Part shown: piece after piece, positions 47,622 through 56,169 of the stretch
Position numbering within the stretch: the first letter of the stretch is position 1
How the letters are laid out: each line of letters opens with the position of its first letter
Source: Streptomyces sp. SAI-135
Lineage (GTDB): Bacteria > Actinomycetota > Actinomycetes > Streptomycetales > Streptomycetaceae
Length of the DNA stretch: 64,000 bases
NCBI RefSeq assembly: GCF_029893805.1
Contig: NZ_JARXYP010000002.1
Span: 6,572,001 to 6,636,000 of the forward strand
Direction: 5' to 3'
Position numbers and translations under genes: made by a program
The notes under the pieces: model-generated
Told to the model about the DNA's origin: nothing
Databases searched by the model: none
Seen by the model: only the letters and a program-made list of their open reading frames with translations

Positions 47622-47650
47622 TTCGTTCTGTCGGCGGATGCGACTAGAGT
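47622..47650 (+). promoter_or_regulatory. Possible housekeeping-type promoter for the esx pair
   Basis: TAGAGT at 47645-47650 fits a -10 hexamer, with TTCGTT 17 bases upstream as a weak -35. It lies in a 378-base gap after eccB that is notably AT-rich from 47560. Otherwise the gap holds nothing I can assign. Confidence 0.35.
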
Positions 47651-47746
47651 GGTGCCGGACCAGACTGGGTACGCCTGCCGCCCTTCGGCGGTGGCGCTCC
47701 AGGTGTGGGTCTACCTAGAACTCCTACGTCTCATGGGGGACACAGC

Positions 47747-48067
47747 ATGGCTGGACAGCAGTTCACCATGACCGAGGAGGAGATGGTTGCGTTCAGCGGC
47801 CAGATCTCCACGGTCAGCTCCTCGATTCAGTCCGAGATCCGCCGGCTGCAGACCGTGATCGACACGATCACGGGCGGCTGGAAGGGTTCGGCGGCCACCG
47901 CGTACAACAACCTGCAGAACCAGGTCAACCAGGATGCGACCAAGATCAACCAGATCCTGGGCGACATCAAGGAAGCGATCGACCAGAGCACCAAGGCCTA
48001 CGCGGCGTCGGAAGAAGAGCAGCGCGCGTCCATCCAGAACATCGCTGCGCAGTCCCCGTTCGGATGA
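47747..48067 (+). CDS. esxB: WXG100 protein (EsxB-like)
   Basis: A 106-residue helical-hairpin WXG100 protein with the turn motif TGGWKGSAATAYNNL. GGGGGA precedes ATG 47747. It is paired with the next WXG100 gene and follows eccB, as in the Streptomyces esxBA arrangement; the A/B naming follows that order and is tentative. Such proteins form dimers and are the small secreted substrates of the ESX machine. Confidence 0.9.
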   Translation: MAGQQFTMTEEEMVAFSGQISTVSSSIQSEIRRLQTVIDTITGGWKGSAATAYNNLQNQVNQDATKINQILGDIKEAIDQSTKAYAASEEEQRASIQNIAAQSPFG

Positions 48068-48137
48068 TCGGTCCCGTGCGCTTCGGCGTGCGTGTCGTAT
48101 GACCGACCATTCCCACAACTGAGGAGACAACAAAGAC

Positions 48138-48431
48138 ATGTCCGGGCAGATCCTTGTCAATTTCGCCACGATCTCCCAGGCCGCGCAGGACGTCCGCAGC
48201 ACGGCGGGGAAGATCCGCCAGCAGCTGGACGACCTCGAGAGCGGCGTGAAGCGGATCTCGACCAGCTGGGAAGGCTCGGCGCAGGAGGCCTACCGCGCCA
48301 AGCAGGCCGAGTGGGACCAGCGCGCCGCCTCCATGCAGCAGACGCTGGAGGCCATCGCCAAGGCCCTCGACGGTGCCGCCCAGAACTACCAGGCGACCGA
48401 GTCGAAGAACGCCCAGATCTGGGGCGGCTGA
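48138..48431 (+). CDS. esxA: WXG100 protein (EsxA-like)
   Basis: A 97-residue WXG100 protein: two helices joined by STSWEGSAQEAYRAKQAEWD, ending NAQIWGG. GAGGAGA precedes the ATG. It would heterodimerise with the preceding protein. A very strong terminator follows, so the two form one unit. Confidence 0.92.
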   Translation: MSGQILVNFATISQAAQDVRSTAGKIRQQLDDLESGVKRISTSWEGSAQEAYRAKQAEWDQRAASMQQTLEAIAKALDGAAQNYQATESKNAQIWGG

Positions 48432-48442
48432 CGTGATCGCCT

Positions 48443-48480
48443 GATGGGGGCGGGTGCGCTGTCGCGCACCCGCCCCCATC
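48443..48480 (+). terminator. Strong terminator after the esx pair
   Basis: GATGGGGGCGGGTGCGC pairs perfectly with GCGCACCCGCCCCCATC (17 bp) around a TGTC loop, starting 11 bases after the esxA stop. Confidence 0.88.
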
Positions 48481-48564
48481 GGCGGTTCACGGGGCGTATG
48501 GACTTTTCCGCTCATAGCCGGTTCATGCGTCCTGGACAGGAACAAAACGGGAGGACGTAAGACA

Positions 48565-49863
48565 GTGGGATCCGGGGCATCGCGCGTCGCGCGTCGGAGC
48601 GCCGCAGGCACCGCCGCCGTGGCGGTTCTGGCCTGTGGGCTGCCCTTGGCGGGGGCCACACCGAGCATCGCCGCCGAGCGCGTGCGGACCACCTTGGCCG
48701 ACGACGACGTACGTTTCCAGGTCGACGACACCAGCTGCTCGTTCCCGTCCGACATCATCAAGGGGACGCCCTGGTCGCTGCAGCGCGTGGTCCTCGACCA
48801 GCTGTGGCAGGACACCAAGGGCAAGGGCGTCAAGGTCGCCGTCATCGACACCGGTGTCGACACCGTCAACGCGCAGCTCAAGGGCGGCGCCGTCGCCAAC
48901 GGCAAGGACTACCTGCACCCCGGCGGCAACGGCAGAACCGACAAGGTGGGCCACGGCACCAAGGTGGCGGGCATCATCGCGGCCAGGAAGCTCGACGGCA
49001 CCGGATTCGTCGGTCTCGCCCCGGAAGCGACGATCATCCCGGTCCGTCAGAACGACGACCAGGGCAGCGGCAACGTCGGCACGATGATCCAGGCGATCAA
49101 GTACGCGGCCGACGCCGGCGCCAAGGTCATCAACATCTCGCAGGACACCGCTTCGAAGATGAACCCGACGGTCGACGCGGCCTTCCGGGCGGTCATCAAG
49201 TACGCCCAGGAGCAGAAGGACGCCCTGATCGTCGCGGCGGCCGGCAACGACGGCGCGGACGGCAAGGTCAAGGAGACGTACCCGGCGGCGTACCCGGGCG
49301 TGCTGGCGGTCGCGGCTTCCGACCGCAACAACGCCCGCGCCCCCTTCTCCCAGTCGGGCCCGTTCGTGGGCGTCGCGGCACCGGGCATCGACATGGTCTC
49401 GACCGTCCCGGTCGGCGGCAACTGCGTGGACCAGGGCACGAGTTTCGCGGCCCCGTACGTCTCGGGGGTTGCGGCGCTGATCCGCGCCAAGCACCCCGAG
49501 TGGAGCTACGAGCAGGTCATCACGCAGATCGAGCAGACGGCGGACCGGACCAAGGCGGGCCGCGACGACTTCGTGGGCTGGGGTGTCATCGACCCGGCCG
49601 CCGCGGTCAACGACGACACGACGACGCCCTCGGCCGACGGCCCGAAGCCGGACTCGGTCGGCCCCGCGGGCGACTCCGCCAACGTCCAGGCCGCGACACT
49701 GGTCCTCGGCGAGTCGGAGCAGCAACGCACGGAACGGTACGCGCTGTACGTCCTGGCGGCGGGGTTCGCCCTGGTGCTGCTGCTGTTCGGAGGCGGACGG
49801 GTCCTGAGCGACTGGCGGCGCAAGCAGGGTGTGGGTAACAACGTGGAGTCAACGGGGAGCTGA
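48565..49863 (+). CDS. mycP: Type VII-associated subtilisin-like protease, mycosin
   Basis: MycP-like S8 serine protease, 432 residues from GTG at 48565 (GGGAGG upstream). A signal peptide (AAGTAAVAVLACGLPLAGA) leads to the catalytic domain with triad D95 (VAVIDTGVD), H130 (VGHGTKVAG) and S293 (GTSFAAPYVSG). The extension seen in mycosins precedes the domain, and a C-terminal membrane anchor (YVLAAGFALVLLLFGGG) ends the protein. Mycosins cap the periplasmic side of the ESX complex and are needed for secretion. Confidence 0.93.
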   Translation: MGSGASRVARRSAAGTAAVAVLACGLPLAGATPSIAAERVRTTLADDDVRFQVDDTSCSFPSDIIKGTPWSLQRVVLDQLWQDTKGKGVKVAVIDTGVDTVNAQLKGGAVANGKDYLHPGGNGRTDKVGHGTKVAGIIAARKLDGTGFVGLAPEATIIPVRQNDDQGSGNVGTMIQAIKYAADAGAKVINISQDTASKMNPTVDAAFRAVIKYAQEQKDALIVAAAGNDGADGKVKETYPAAYPGVLAVAASDRNNARAPFSQSGPFVGVAAPGIDMVSTVPVGGNCVDQGTSFAAPYVSGVAALIRAKHPEWSYEQVITQIEQTADRTKAGRDDFVGWGVIDPAAAVNDDTTTPSADGPKPDSVGPAGDSANVQAATLVLGESEQQRTERYALYVLAAGFALVLLLFGGGRVLSDWRRKQGVGNNVESTGS

Positions 49864-49868
49864 GCATT

Positions 49869-50183
49869 ATGGCTGAGCAGTACAAGGTCGATCTGAGTGA
49901 GATCGAGGGGACGATCACCAAGCTCAACGGCGTCATCAGGGACATGACGACGTCCAAGTCGAGCTGCATGGGCAACACGTACCTGCCGCAGGGCGCGCTG
50001 GGTACGGGCTTCGGTGAGGCGAAGGCGTTGTACGACGCCCACGAAGCGATGAAGGAGCGTCTCTACGAGATCGTCGCGCACCTGGAAGACGTGCTGGACG
50101 ACTTCGGGAAGAAGACGAAGAGGACGCATGACGCGTTCAGCGATGCTGAGGCGGAGAACTATGCGGCGTTCAACAGGAAGTAA
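49869..50183 (+). CDS. Small WXG100-like type VII protein
   Basis: A 104-residue helical protein (MAEQYKVDLSEIEGTITKLN; EAMKERLYEIVAHLEDVLDD). It has the length and two-helix layout of the WXG100 superfamily but lacks a clear WXG turn. It starts six bases after mycP, so is co-transcribed with it and with the following PPE-like gene. Probably a secreted substrate or chaperone partner for that large protein (inference). Confidence 0.8.
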   Translation: MAEQYKVDLSEIEGTITKLNGVIRDMTTSKSSCMGNTYLPQGALGTGFGEAKALYDAHEAMKERLYEIVAHLEDVLDDFGKKTKRTHDAFSDAEAENYAAFNRK

Positions 50184-50222
50184 CGGGATGTCCTGCTACG
50201 GGGATACGAGGGGGCTGTAGAC

Positions 50223-51647
50223 ATGGGCGACAAGGACATCGACGACTTCGAGTACGTCGAGACGAACCAGTGCATTTCGGCGAAGCACACCACGCCGTTC
50301 GGGCTCAACTACGACATGGACCAGATGAAGGACATGGTCCGTGACGCCGACCCGGGCACCGTGAAGAGGGTCGCGACGGCCTGGGAGGCTCTCAGCAAGG
50401 ACCTGGTCGGGCCGGGTGGGATCAAGGAGAGCCTCGACGCTGCTGTCGAGCACGTTCTCGCCCACTGGGAAGGACAGAGCGCGGATCTGTTCAGGGCGCG
50501 GGCGCAGGTGATCGGCAAGAAGATCACGGACAGCTCGAAGTACGCCACCAACACGTCGGTCTCCCTGCGGGGTGCCGCCGCGAAGCTGGAAGAGATCAAG
50601 CCCGAAGTCCTGGCGATGGAGAAGCCGGGCAAGGTCTCCAGCGCCCTCGACTACGTCGGCAACATGGGCGACCGCGACGACTCGGGCGCGAACAACGCCC
50701 TCAAGAGCGGCGCCGGCTCCCAGGAGGCCCTCGACGGCAACGCGGGCAGCTTGTCGGAGGGGCGCGAGGCGCAGCTTCGGATGGCTGTGAAGATGGAGGC
50801 GTTGGGGGCGGCTTATAACAGTCGGGCTGCGGAGATGGGGTCTTGGAAGACGTCGTCCAAGCCGGGCGCAGGCACCATCAGCGATGGCGATGACTGGCCT
50901 GGTGATCCGGGTGGTGTGGCACCCGCTCCTGTGATCATGCCAACGGAGGCGACTCCGCGAAGCCCGAAGGCCGTAGCCTCAAGCACCGCTCGCAGCGGTC
51001 AGGTTGGCGCAATCGGCTCCTCGAAGTCTGTAGCTCCGCCCTCCGGCATCACGGGCGGCGCACACAAGCCGTCCACGACGCAACCTCAAGTCAACACCGC
51101 GATTGACGGCATTTCCGGTGGTCGCGCAGGTGCACCTTCGACTGGAGGTGTCGGCCCAGTCGCTGGCGGATCGGCTGGCGGAGGGGGCATCGGAGGGGGT
51201 GCTGGTTTTGTCGGCGGTGCGGTTGGCGGAGCGGCTGGAGCTGGCGCAGCCCGTGGCGGCATGGTTGGTCGAGCCGCCGCAGGCGCTGGCGCCGGTGGCA
51301 TGGCCGGACGCGCCGGTGCCGGCGGTGTAGGTGGCGCGGGTGCCGCCAAGGGCGCGGCCGGACGTGTCGGCGGCACGGCTCGTGGTGGCGTAGTGGGTGG
51401 CACGCCCAAGTCCGGTGCGGGCGCCGGTAGGGGCACCGCCGGCGGCTCGGGTTTGCACAGCAGTCGCGGGGCCGCAGGAAAGGGAGCCAGCGCTGTCCGT
51501 AAGGGCGGCATTGCGGGTGCGCCCGGGGCCCGCACCGGGCGACGCAAGGAAGACGAGCAGCACGAGGGCGAGCGTCCGGATTACCTGGTCGAGGACGAGG
51601 AGACCTGGACTCCGCAGACCAACGCGGCGCCTCGAGTGATTGAGTAG
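50223..51647 (+). CDS. PPE-like WXG-domain protein with long Gly/Ala-rich tail
   Basis: A 474-residue putative ESX substrate. The N-terminal 180 residues are helical with a WXG-type turn (EHVLAHWEGQSADLFRARAQ). From about residue 210 it is Pro/Ser, then an extreme Gly/Ala-rich segment (GGAVGGAAGAGAARGGMVGR) interspersed with Arg and Lys, and ends with an acidic tail (YLVEDEETWTPQTNAAPRVI). The layout recalls PPE/EspB-type secreted proteins. Downstream is the inverted repeat that precedes the mycosin paralogues. Confidence 0.82.
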   Translation: MGDKDIDDFEYVETNQCISAKHTTPFGLNYDMDQMKDMVRDADPGTVKRVATAWEALSKDLVGPGGIKESLDAAVEHVLAHWEGQSADLFRARAQVIGKKITDSSKYATNTSVSLRGAAAKLEEIKPEVLAMEKPGKVSSALDYVGNMGDRDDSGANNALKSGAGSQEALDGNAGSLSEGREAQLRMAVKMEALGAAYNSRAAEMGSWKTSSKPGAGTISDGDDWPGDPGGVAPAPVIMPTEATPRSPKAVASSTARSGQVGAIGSSKSVAPPSGITGGAHKPSTTQPQVNTAIDGISGGRAGAPSTGGVGPVAGGSAGGGGIGGGAGFVGGAVGGAAGAGAARGGMVGRAAAGAGAGGMAGRAGAGGVGGAGAAKGAAGRVGGTARGGVVGGTPKSGAGAGRGTAGGSGLHSSRGAAGKGASAVRKGGIAGAPGARTGRRKEDEQHEGERPDYLVEDEETWTPQTNAAPRVIE

Positions 51648-51678
51648 TCGCTAGGTGCTCACGGGCACGTGACAAGAT

Positions 51679-51710
51679 GCGTGGGCGTGGCTACAAAGCC
51701 ACGCCCACGC
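51679..51710 (+). terminator. Hairpin H1, upstream of mycosin paralogue 1
   Basis: GCGTGGGCGTGGC pairs exactly with GCCACGCCCACGC around TACAAA. It ends 26 bases before the mycosin start and repeats in related form at 53094 and 54535, each in the same place relative to a mycosin start. Confidence 0.75.
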
Positions 51711-51736
51711 TCGTCACTGGGAGAGGGAAGACGGTA

Positions 51737-53053
51737 ATGGCCTCCAGGCGAAAGATGTGCGCACTGAGCGCCGCTGCACTGACCGGCGCGCTGGTCCTGG
51801 CAGCGGCTCCCGCTGCTTCCGCCGACCAGACGAGACAGGCTCAGTGGGCCCTGCAAACGCTGCAGGCCGAGGATGCGTGGAAGATTTCAGAAGGTAATGG
51901 TGTCACCGTTGCTGTAATCGACACTGGCGTGAATTCTGAGCATGTGGACTTGCAGGGAAATGTCCTCCAGGGGAAAGACTTCACTGACGGCGACGACGAT
52001 GCATCGCCTGACGCTTCCGAGGACGACCCTTCACACGGCACTGAAATGGCGGCGGTTATTGCTGGCCACGGCCATGGGGCAGACGGCAATGACGGTGTGA
52101 TGGGGTTGGCCCCGAAATCCAAGATTCTACCAATCAGGGACGACACCGACCGCGACTTCAGTTTCGCTGATGAAATTCGCTACGCAGTGGACCATGATGC
52201 CTCGGTCATCAATATTTCGGGGTTCACTACCAAAGACAACGTCGCCGATCGTGAAGCCATTGCTTATGCACTGGAACACGATGTCTTGGTTGTGGCCGGG
52301 GCAGGGAACCAAAACAAAGACCCACTGATTCAGTACCCTGCAAAGTATCCCGGCGTTCTGGCCGTTGGCGGAGTGACACAGGATGGGACGAGTTGGGACG
52401 GTGGAAACAGCGGGCCAGAAGTCCTGCTGTCGGCCCCCGCTACTCGGATCGTGAGCGCTGGTTGGCCTGGAAATAAGCTTCGAATTTCAGACGGAACATC
52501 AAACTCGACCGCGTTCGTTTCCGGTGCGGCGGCTTTGTTGCGCTCGAAGTACCCAGAATTGACGGCTGGTCAGATTGCCAACCGGCTTGTTAAGACTGCC
52601 GCGCTCCCCACTTCGGCCAAGGGAGTTTCGCTGCCCGATGAAAGGTACGGGTACGGCGAAATTCGCCCGCTGGCCGCATTGACTGACAACATCCCTGCAG
52701 GTTCGAAGTATGGGCCGCTGAAGGTTTCCACCACAGGATCTGAAAGCCCATCCGCTGCCGCAACGAATGGATCGTCTGATTCCGAGGATTCTGCAGCACA
52801 ACAGAAAGCAGATCAGAAGCAAATGATCTTCTTTGTGGTCCTCGGAGTTGTAGCCCTGGTCGTGATCGGTCTACTCGTTCTGCTGATCATTAAACTGTCC
52901 CGTCGTAACAAGAAAAACAACGGCAGGCCTGATGGGCCTACCGCATATCCGCAGTATGGGCAGCAGCCCTTGCCTCCGCAGCAGAACCCGTACCAGCAGG
53001 ACGCTAATTCTCACGGAAACCCGTATCAGCAGCAGTGGCCGCCTCAGCAATAG
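51737..53053 (+). CDS. Mycosin-like subtilase, paralogue 1
   Basis: S8 protease of 438 residues. ATG at 51737 follows GGGAAG. A signal peptide (SAAALTGALVLAAAPAASA) precedes the domain with D62 (VAVIDTGVN), H100 (PSHGTEMAA) and S255 (GTSNSTAFVSG). A C-terminal membrane anchor (FFVVLGVVALVVIGLLVLLI) is followed by a Gln/Pro/Tyr-rich cytoplasmic tail (QNPYQQ). Base composition is clearly less GC-rich than neighbouring genes, with many AT-ending codons, hinting at transfer or relaxed selection. It forms a tandem pair with the next gene. Confidence 0.9.
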   Translation: MASRRKMCALSAAALTGALVLAAAPAASADQTRQAQWALQTLQAEDAWKISEGNGVTVAVIDTGVNSEHVDLQGNVLQGKDFTDGDDDASPDASEDDPSHGTEMAAVIAGHGHGADGNDGVMGLAPKSKILPIRDDTDRDFSFADEIRYAVDHDASVINISGFTTKDNVADREAIAYALEHDVLVVAGAGNQNKDPLIQYPAKYPGVLAVGGVTQDGTSWDGGNSGPEVLLSAPATRIVSAGWPGNKLRISDGTSNSTAFVSGAAALLRSKYPELTAGQIANRLVKTAALPTSAKGVSLPDERYGYGEIRPLAALTDNIPAGSKYGPLKVSTTGSESPSAAATNGSSDSEDSAAQQKADQKQMIFFVVLGVVALVVIGLLVLLIIKLSRRNKKNNGRPDGPTAYPQYGQQPLPPQQNPYQQDANSHGNPYQQQWPPQQ

Positions 53054-53093
53054 GTGACGCATTAGTTCGCTGTGGCTGTTGTGATTGAATCTG

Positions 53094-53123
53094 CGTGGGC
53101 GTGGCCTTCGGGCCGCGCCCACG
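53094..53123 (+). terminator. Hairpin H2, upstream of mycosin paralogue 2
   Basis: CGTGGGCGTGGCC pairs with GGCCGCGCCCACG (one wobble) around TTCG, ending 25 bases before the next mycosin start. Same layout as H1. Confidence 0.75.
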
Positions 53124-53148
53124 TTCGGTACGGGAGAGGAAAGATGGA

Positions 53149-54492
53149 ATGGCCATCACGCGAACGGTGCGTGCCTTGAGCGCCGCAACATTGATGGGCG
53201 CGCTGATCCTGGCGGCGGCTCCTGTTGCCTCTGCCGACCAAACCAGACGTGACCAGTGGGCGCTTACAACACTGCAGTCGGATTCTGTCTGGACGATTTC
53301 GAAGGGTAAAGGCGTTACCGTTGCCGTCATCGACACGGGTGTAAATGCCGAGCACATTGATCTGCAAAACAATGTGCTCAAGGGCAGGGACTTTGTCGAC
53401 GGGGATGACGATGCCTCGCCGGAGGCTACGGATGATCAAGCCTCGCATGGTACGGCGATGGCTTCGCTGATTGCTGGGCACGGGCACGGGCCGGGATCAG
53501 CGGACGGGGTTATGGGACTTGCGCCGGAAGCAAAAATTCTCCCCATTCGCGCGGATCTTGCGAGTTTCGCCGACGAGATCCGCTATGCAGTGGATCAGAA
53601 GGCATCCGTCATTAATATTTCGATGGATATTACTGATCAATTGTATGCGGCCGGAGGGTCGCCTGAAGATCTGGAAGCTATCTCCTACGCCCTAAAGCAT
53701 GACGTTTTGATTGTGGCCGGCTCGGGGAATGACGGGAAGTATAGTGTCGCGTTCCCCGCTAGAGCTCCCGGCGTTTTGGCTGTAGGAGGGGTAACCAAAA
53801 GCGGTACTGTCTGGGGAGATTCCAACTATGGTCCCCAAGTTATGCTGAGCGCGCCTGCCACTGATATTGTGCATGCAGCGTGGCCCGGTAATAAGCTCTC
53901 CATCGGGGACGGGACTTCAGATGCTACCGCCTTCGTGTCAGCGTCAGCTGCCCTGCTTCGATCAAAATTTCCTAATCTCACGGCTGGGCAGATCGCGAAT
54001 CGTCTCGTCAAGACCGCCGTCCTGCCGCATTCCGTCAAGCAGAGTTCCCTCCCGGACGAGAAGTATGGTTATGGAACCATTCGTCCCCTCGCAGCGCTGA
54101 CGGATGACATTCCCGCAGGTTCTCAGTACGGACCGCTCAAGGTGCCGGGGGCAGGGTCTGACAGCCCATCTGCTGCGGCAACTGCAAATACGCCCGGTAT
54201 GGAGAACTCTGCAGAACAAGAGAAAGCAGACCAAAAGCAGATGATTTTCTTCATCGTCCTTGGTGTCGTCGCACTGGTTGTATTTGGTCTGATCGTTCTT
54301 CTGATCGTGAAACTGTCCCAACGCAACAGGAATAAGAACGACGGCACGGGTGGCCCGCCCGGACACGTGCAATGCGGCCAGCAGTTCGCCCCGCCACAGC
54401 AGAACCCGTACCAGCAGCCTACTGCGGCCCAGCAAAATCCGTACCAACAGCAGCCCACCCCGCCCCCCGGCCAATGGCCTCCGCAGCAGTAG
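53149..54492 (+). CDS. Mycosin-like subtilase, paralogue 2
   Basis: A 447-residue tandem duplicate of the preceding protease: same signal (SAATLMGALILAAAPVASA), triad D62, H100 (ASHGTAMAS) and S257 (GTSDATAFVS), the conserved FADEIRYAVDQKASVINIS, the anchor FFIVLGVVALVVFGLIVLLI, and QNPYQQ repeats in the tail. ATG at 53149 follows AGAGGAAAG. It is less GC-rich than neighbours, as is its twin. Divergence between the twins is highest in the central loop and the tail. Confidence 0.9.
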   Translation: MAITRTVRALSAATLMGALILAAAPVASADQTRRDQWALTTLQSDSVWTISKGKGVTVAVIDTGVNAEHIDLQNNVLKGRDFVDGDDDASPEATDDQASHGTAMASLIAGHGHGPGSADGVMGLAPEAKILPIRADLASFADEIRYAVDQKASVINISMDITDQLYAAGGSPEDLEAISYALKHDVLIVAGSGNDGKYSVAFPARAPGVLAVGGVTKSGTVWGDSNYGPQVMLSAPATDIVHAAWPGNKLSIGDGTSDATAFVSASAALLRSKFPNLTAGQIANRLVKTAVLPHSVKQSSLPDEKYGYGTIRPLAALTDDIPAGSQYGPLKVPGAGSDSPSAAATANTPGMENSAEQEKADQKQMIFFIVLGVVALVVFGLIVLLIVKLSQRNRNKNDGTGGPPGHVQCGQQFAPPQQNPYQQPTAAQQNPYQQQPTPPPGQWPPQQ

Positions 54493-54534
54493 AGGTGCGG
54501 ACTGTGTTTCCGCAAAGATTGTCTTGAGCTTGAG

Positions 54535-54560
54535 TAGGCGTGGCCTTACGGTCACGCCTA
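54535..54560 (+). terminator. Hairpin H3, upstream of the decayed mycosin copy
   Basis: TAGGCGTGGCC pairs with GGTCACGCCTA around TTAC. Third copy of the hairpin that precedes each mycosin unit, 23 bases before the remnant ATG. Confidence 0.7.
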
Positions 54561-54583
54561 GTTTGTTGGGTCTAGGGAATTGA

Positions 54584-54649
54584 ATGGGTTTCACGTGAAT
54601 GGTGCGCACTGCAGGTGACACGGTATTGATAAGCGTGGTCATCCTGGCG
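54584..54649 (+). pseudogene. Remnant of a third mycosin paralogue (5' end only)
   Basis: From ATG 54584 the sequence aligns codon by codon, without gaps, with the first 22 codons of mycosin paralogue 2 (53149): ATG, ACG at codon 4, GTG, TTG, ATC-CTG-GCG all match, but codon 5 CGA has become TGA. Similarity fades after about 54650. Together with hairpin H3 it marks a third, decayed unit of the tandem array. Confidence 0.65.
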
Positions 54650-54877
54650 AGGTCGGATGCGACGCGTCCGGCCGGTGTCATCGTAAATGGAAAGGCCAGC
54701 AGTCTCATCCTCCGCAGCAGAATTCATGTCAGCGGCAGATGCGACAGAGTGGCTCTGCCTCACGGATAGTGGTCGCCTCGGTAGCAGCTACAAAGCAGAG
54801 TCTCAACGTGCCCAGCTGATGCGGTGCGGCTTATCCAAATCGAAGGAAATACCCGATCGAGGTCTTGGAGCATTCGG

Positions 54878-55387
54878 ATGAGCGCAATTCCCGGCGGTTC
54901 CGGTGCAGAGTGGGGCCCAAGGCCGCCCAAATCGGTGCCGCGTGTGTGGACGCGCTATTTCCTGCAATGGCTCTGGGGCCCGCCGGTCTGGGTGCTGGCG
55001 CGTATTCCGCTCCTTCTGTTGGCTGTTCTCGAGGTCGACGTGCCGAGTTCGGTAACCGGGCGTGCCAGGAAACCTCGTTGGCGGCGCCGAATCTGGGTGG
55101 ACAGGGAACGTCTGCGTCTTGAACGGATCCGTGACCCACAGGTGCAGGAGCGCGAGTTGCGGCAGTTCCTCGCCGACCATCGCCTGAACTGTGTGCCGCC
55201 GCGACCTGGGGTGCCTGCGCCGATTCCCTGCTCGGGGGGCAAGCATCGACTGGGCATCGATGACTGCTACTACCGTCTCCTGGGCGCGAGGCGAGCTCTG
55301 GACATCGCCCATCACGAGTACGGCTGGGTGCCGGCTGATGGTTTTGAGAAGAAGCTGCCGGGGTGGTTGCAGCTGCGGTGCCCATGA
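54878..55387 (+). CDS. Hypothetical membrane protein
   Basis: A 169-residue reading frame with good codon bias. ATG at 54878 follows GGAG at seven bases. One strongly hydrophobic segment (WLWGPPVWVLARIPLLLLAV) is followed by a basic, helical cytoplasmic region (RRRIWVDRERLRLERIRDPQ) and a C-terminal part with aromatic residues (DDCYYRLLGARRALDIAHHE). I do not recognise a family. It lies between the mycosin array and a decayed region. Confidence 0.55.
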   Translation: MSAIPGGSGAEWGPRPPKSVPRVWTRYFLQWLWGPPVWVLARIPLLLLAVLEVDVPSSVTGRARKPRWRRRIWVDRERLRLERIRDPQVQERELRQFLADHRLNCVPPRPGVPAPIPCSGGKHRLGIDDCYYRLLGARRALDIAHHEYGWVPADGFEKKLPGWLQLRCP

Positions 55388-55449
55388 GTTTGTCGGCCGC
55401 CGACCAGGCCGTGACGGTGTCGGTGCCGGTGTCCCCGTCTCGCGGGTGA

Positions 55450-55965
55450 GGGACGCCCCGTGTGCGTCGGTGCGGTCGATACGGGTCCACCAGGGCCGTT
55501 CGGCCTCGCAGTCTGCCGAAGACCCCTCCCCCGCCAGATCCAGCCTGCCGCGAGGTCGGTGTCTCGCAAAGGATCGACCAGGTCCGCGCTGTTGAGGTGG
55601 AAGGTCTGCGTCGCTGCCGACCTGTCGTCGCCTCCTCACCGGGGACTCCAGGGGGTGGAGACGGTCCTGCTCGGTTCGCGTGTGTAGTGCGATGAAGCCT
55701 TGAGCCTCGGCAGGTTCCCAACGCGGCTGCCCCCCAGCTTTCTTCCAGTGCGCGTACCAAGGGGACCTGTGGGTCCGGGCGCATGCGGATGCGGATGCGG
55801 ATGGTGCGCCACAGCTGGGACTGGACGAAGAAGGTCTGCCACGCCGGCTCCGGCAACCGCCACTCCGCGACCAAAGCCTCGTCTTTCGGGGCGCCGTCGC
55901 GGAGGACACAGGGGACGTCGGACCGGGCGTCAATCCACGGGATCCGCGGTCACTGGTCGCGTCGA
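55450..55965 (-). pseudogene. Decayed minus-strand coding sequence
   Basis: Protein-like stretches appear on the minus strand in alternating frames: IDARSDVPCVLRDGAPKDEA then LVAEWRLPEPAWQTFFVQSQ in one, WYAHWKKAGGQPRWEPAEAQ in another (joined by removing one base of a GGGG run near 55760), and ERPWWTRIDRTDAHGASLTR further on. At least two frame changes are needed and a stop precedes the first stretch. The 782-base gap 55388-56169 otherwise holds only a short ATGCGG repeat (55783-55803). Family not recognised. Confidence 0.35.
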
Positions 55966-56169
55966 TATTCGGTAGGGGTCTCTCCGCAGGGCGATTCTCG
56001 GACCGCAGTGCTAGCCGCGCTGCGGGATTCCAAACGTGCGTACGGGAGAAGTAGCCCTGCAGGGCGCCCACGGTAACTGCGCCGGAGTGGGGGCGAGTTG
56101 GCGTTGCGGGTGATCGTTGGTAGATGATCACGGAGTTCGCCCGAAAACGGATTACTCACGGGGTTTCCT

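Noticed and set aside
54687..54881. A 64-codon plus-strand open frame after the mycosin remnant
   Set aside because: No ribosome-binding site, mixed composition and no similarity; probably chance in decayed DNA.
55783..55803. ATGCGG repeated just over three times, considered as a CRISPR-like or regulatory repeat
   Set aside because: Six-base units without spacers; a short microsatellite inside decayed coding sequence.
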